From NCBI GenBank assembly GCA_947498935.1, contig CANMMM010000001.1, positions 310,001 to 374,000 of the forward strand: DNA of 64,000 bases, in the 5' to 3' direction. A program made the position numbers and the translations under genes. Under the pieces are notes generated by a model. The model saw only the letters and a list, made by a program, of their open reading frames with translations, made no database searches and was not told the origin of the DNA. The stretch's first letter is position 1. Each line of letters starts with the position of its first letter. The stretch is from an uncultured Aquimarina sp. Lineage in GTDB: Bacteria > Bacteroidota > Bacteroidia > Flavobacteriales > Flavobacteriaceae. Shown here in pieces: positions 62,343-64,000 of this stretch.

Positions 62343-63552
62343 CTCCTATCAAGCCACATCTATCATAGCAATTCAACATAATTTCTATACGATCTGTCAT
62401 AGTCTAAAAAACATAGTGTGTGCAATACTATTGTTCAAAAAGTCACGTTTACTAGTAATATAGTATAAACTTGACTTGTTCTTTTCCCTAAAAAAATGAC
62501 TTAAATTCAACTGTATTTCATTACTTTTTTATCTGTAGCGATCCTACGAATTTCAAAAAAGTGCATTATCCAGTCAAATTTCTTCTCATTTTCGGTTTAA
62601 AACAAAGAGTTAAGATGACCACAATAGATAAAAAATACTGTCAGCATTGCATTAAAACACAATTCTTTTTTAACATAAAAAATTGTTAAAAAATACACCT
62701 CTATACTTCTTTTAATAGTTTAAAGCGTCTTTTTTTTCTTAACAAACTACATCTTTTTTATTTAAAACATCCAGAAGACACACCCTTTAAACATAGGTAT
62801 ACAATATACATCATTGATACAAAAGAGAAGATTATCATATGCTACCATTAGCAAATCTGTAGCATACCTAAAATAATACCTACCTCATTCCTTATTAAGC
62901 AACAACGCTTTCTACAAAAAAACACAAGTATCAGTAAATCAAAATATAAGAATCAAACAATGACCAAAAGTTGCTAGCAACAGCCTACAATTAACCTGTA
63001 TTTTTGTTAGTATTGACATCTTTAGTACAGTAACCATGTTGCAAGTAGTACCATCAAATTATAATGCCTCATCACTACTATTCATCTCTAAAAAAAGAAC
63101 ACTTAGCCTTTACGCAAACCTATATGTATATTCTTTCTGTAAATCGAGGTTCTTAAACTCTAGAAAACCAATAAGAATTGAAAACAAATTTGGATGTTAA
63201 TAGAATGCAATAAATAAGGAAAACCTTTACAAATCTTTTTCATTTTTCACTAAAACACTTATTTATTTACAACAGCAAAAGTCAAATTTATATATATTAC
63301 GCAGTCAAAAATTGTATTTTTTTATTTACAAAATCTATACTGAAAGTTTTTTAGACAAAAAGCAGTCTAATAACACAATAAACATAACTTATTGATAAAC
63401 AGTTTTTTAATTAGAAAAAAGCAAAGTATTTACAAAAACTTTAACTATTAATTATACTTTAAAAAAAATGTTAAGATATAGCTGATCATTTTTATATGCT
63501 TTTAGCGTTAAATTTGTAAGCATAAAACCCAAATTATACATAAAATTCGTAT
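62343..63552. other. Gene-free 1.2-kb region
   Basis: Very AT-rich. It contains family-3 copy C (62463-62620) and otherwise no credible frame on either strand. Near the right end TAAATTTG (about 63509-63516) fits the TAnnTTTG -7 element for the secreted-protein gene, without a clear TTG at -33. Confidence 0.5.
62463..62620 (+). repeat. Family-3 element, copy C
   Basis: About 158 bp that follow copy B throughout: AAACTTGACTTGTTCTTTTC, CTAAAAAAATGACTTAAATT, CTGTATTTCATTACTTTTTT, ATCCAGTCAAATTTCTTCTC, ATTTTCGGTTTAAAACAAAG, AGTTAAGATGACC. The terminal repeats are partly mutated; target duplication is not clear. Confidence 0.82.
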
Positions 63553-64000
63553 ATGAAACATTTGTCCCTATTTTTTGTTACTACCTTGTTAGTAATGTTT
63601 AGCCAAACAGGAATAAGTCAAATTATCTACAGTGATAATTTTGATCATAGCAATTTAACAATCGAACCAACTACCAATGTAACCCCTACGCTGTCTAACA
63701 ATAATCTGACACTAAGTGGAAATGGATCTACTGAGGCTTTTGAAGCTATTGGATACGCCATCCACAACGAAGGAACTGGTATTAATATCAATGTACAATC
63801 ATCACCTGTATTGTACATCAGAGCTAAAGGTACCAACAACCCTCTGTTTAGAATTGATATGCAAGATGAAGGTGGATTTACAACTAACAACCAAACAACT
63901 TCAATAGAGCTTACTGAAAATTTCCAAACCTTTGAATTAAATTTCACTAATAAGTTTCAAGATGGTGGTTTCGGTGGACCTTGTGCAAAAGAAGATGCTC
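63553..64000 (+). CDS. Secreted protein with carbohydrate-binding-like domain (partial, N-terminal part)
   Basis: 149 codons to the right edge. MKHLSLFFVTTLLVMFSQTG is a signal peptide ending near ISQ. The mature part starts IIYSDNFDHSNLTIEP and continues with YIRAKGTNNPLFRIDMQDEG, then TNNQTTSIELTENFQTFELN and FGGPCAKEDA. The pattern (a bounded beta-sandwich with an RIDMxDEGG strand and a strand ending FELNF) resembles galactose-binding-like carbohydrate modules found at the N-terminus of secreted glycoside hydrolases and adhesins. The rest of the protein lies outside, so an enzyme cannot be named. Confidence 0.75.
   Translation, partial: MKHLSLFFVTTLLVMFSQTGISQIIYSDNFDHSNLTIEPTTNVTPTLSNNNLTLSGNGSTEAFEAIGYAIHNEGTGININVQSSPVLYIRAKGTNNPLFRIDMQDEGGFTTNNQTTSIELTENFQTFELNFTNKFQDGGFGGPCAKEDA

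Noticed and set aside
1-64000. CRISPR arrays, rRNA genes, prophage or a coding transposase
   Set aside because: No regularly spaced direct repeats, no rRNA sequence and no integrase, transposase or phage structural gene is seen; only short non-coding elements are present.

Overview
The window is chromosomal DNA of a bacterium in the Bacteroidota, almost certainly a marine-type member of the Flavobacteriaceae. Grounds: AT-rich DNA with weak ribosome binding sites; promoters of the TTG / TAnnTTTG type; an exbB-hypothetical-exbD-exbD TonB-energising locus; a mevalonate-pathway gene pair (HMG-CoA reductase and a GYDIA-type GHMP kinase) beside a DPP IV-like peptidase and a POT peptide transporter; a PorT-like outer-membrane barrel; and a small conserved flavobacterial gene (29.4-29.7 kb). 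The genus cannot be fixed from the sequence alone.

Layout. 0-12 kb: the end of an unknown gene, an XRE regulator with a degenerate LexA-like domain, and a co-directional module of eight genes: YbjN-like protein, PspA (ESCRT-III fold), YqiJ-like OB-fold membrane protein, YqiK-type flotillin, two small membrane proteins (one of 46 codons), a lipoyl-like protein without its lysine, and a 1628-residue AAA+ ATPase, closed by a strong terminator. This is the best candidate for a little-described system: membrane surveillance or remodelling. 12-15.6 kb (minus): polyamine synthesis (arginine decarboxylase, agmatinase, deoxyhypusine-synthase-like enzyme). 16.5-23.7 kb: PorT-like barrel, PAP2-like membrane protein, sigma-54, a two-component pair, GNAT/MarR pair, lipoprotein. 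23.8-27.2 kb (minus): TonB motor genes, a truncated exbD and tRNA-Ser(GGA). 27.3-31.7 kb: asparaginase, TatD DNase, a small gene broken by TGA, a retropepsin-like protease, a MacB-like permease. 31.8-39 kb: purH and the complete mreBCD-pbp2-rodA rod-shape operon. 39.5-51 kb: VKOR/thioredoxin fusion, endonuclease, OppC-like permease, C-terminal processing protease, surE-lpxB-NlpC/P60 cluster, ComEC. 51-62.3 kb: serine hydrolase, small membrane and lipoproteins, thioredoxin, POT transporter, DPP IV, HMG-CoA reductase, GHMP kinase. The right edge cuts a secreted protein gene.

Across this ordinary chromosome lie three families of short intergenic repeats without coding capacity. Family 1 (about 88 bp, seven copies including one decayed) begins GCGTTAGGGAT and ends GGGAACGCCC. 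Family 2 (about 161 bp, five copies) and family 3 (about 160 bp, three copies) have terminal inverted repeats. A family-3 copy sits inside a family-2 copy with a 3-bp ATT duplication, and the unoccupied site is preserved in another family-2 copy 22 kb away, so these are transposed elements. One family-1 copy lies just beyond the break of an exbD duplicate, and a family-2 copy supplies the stop codon of the YqiJ-like gene.
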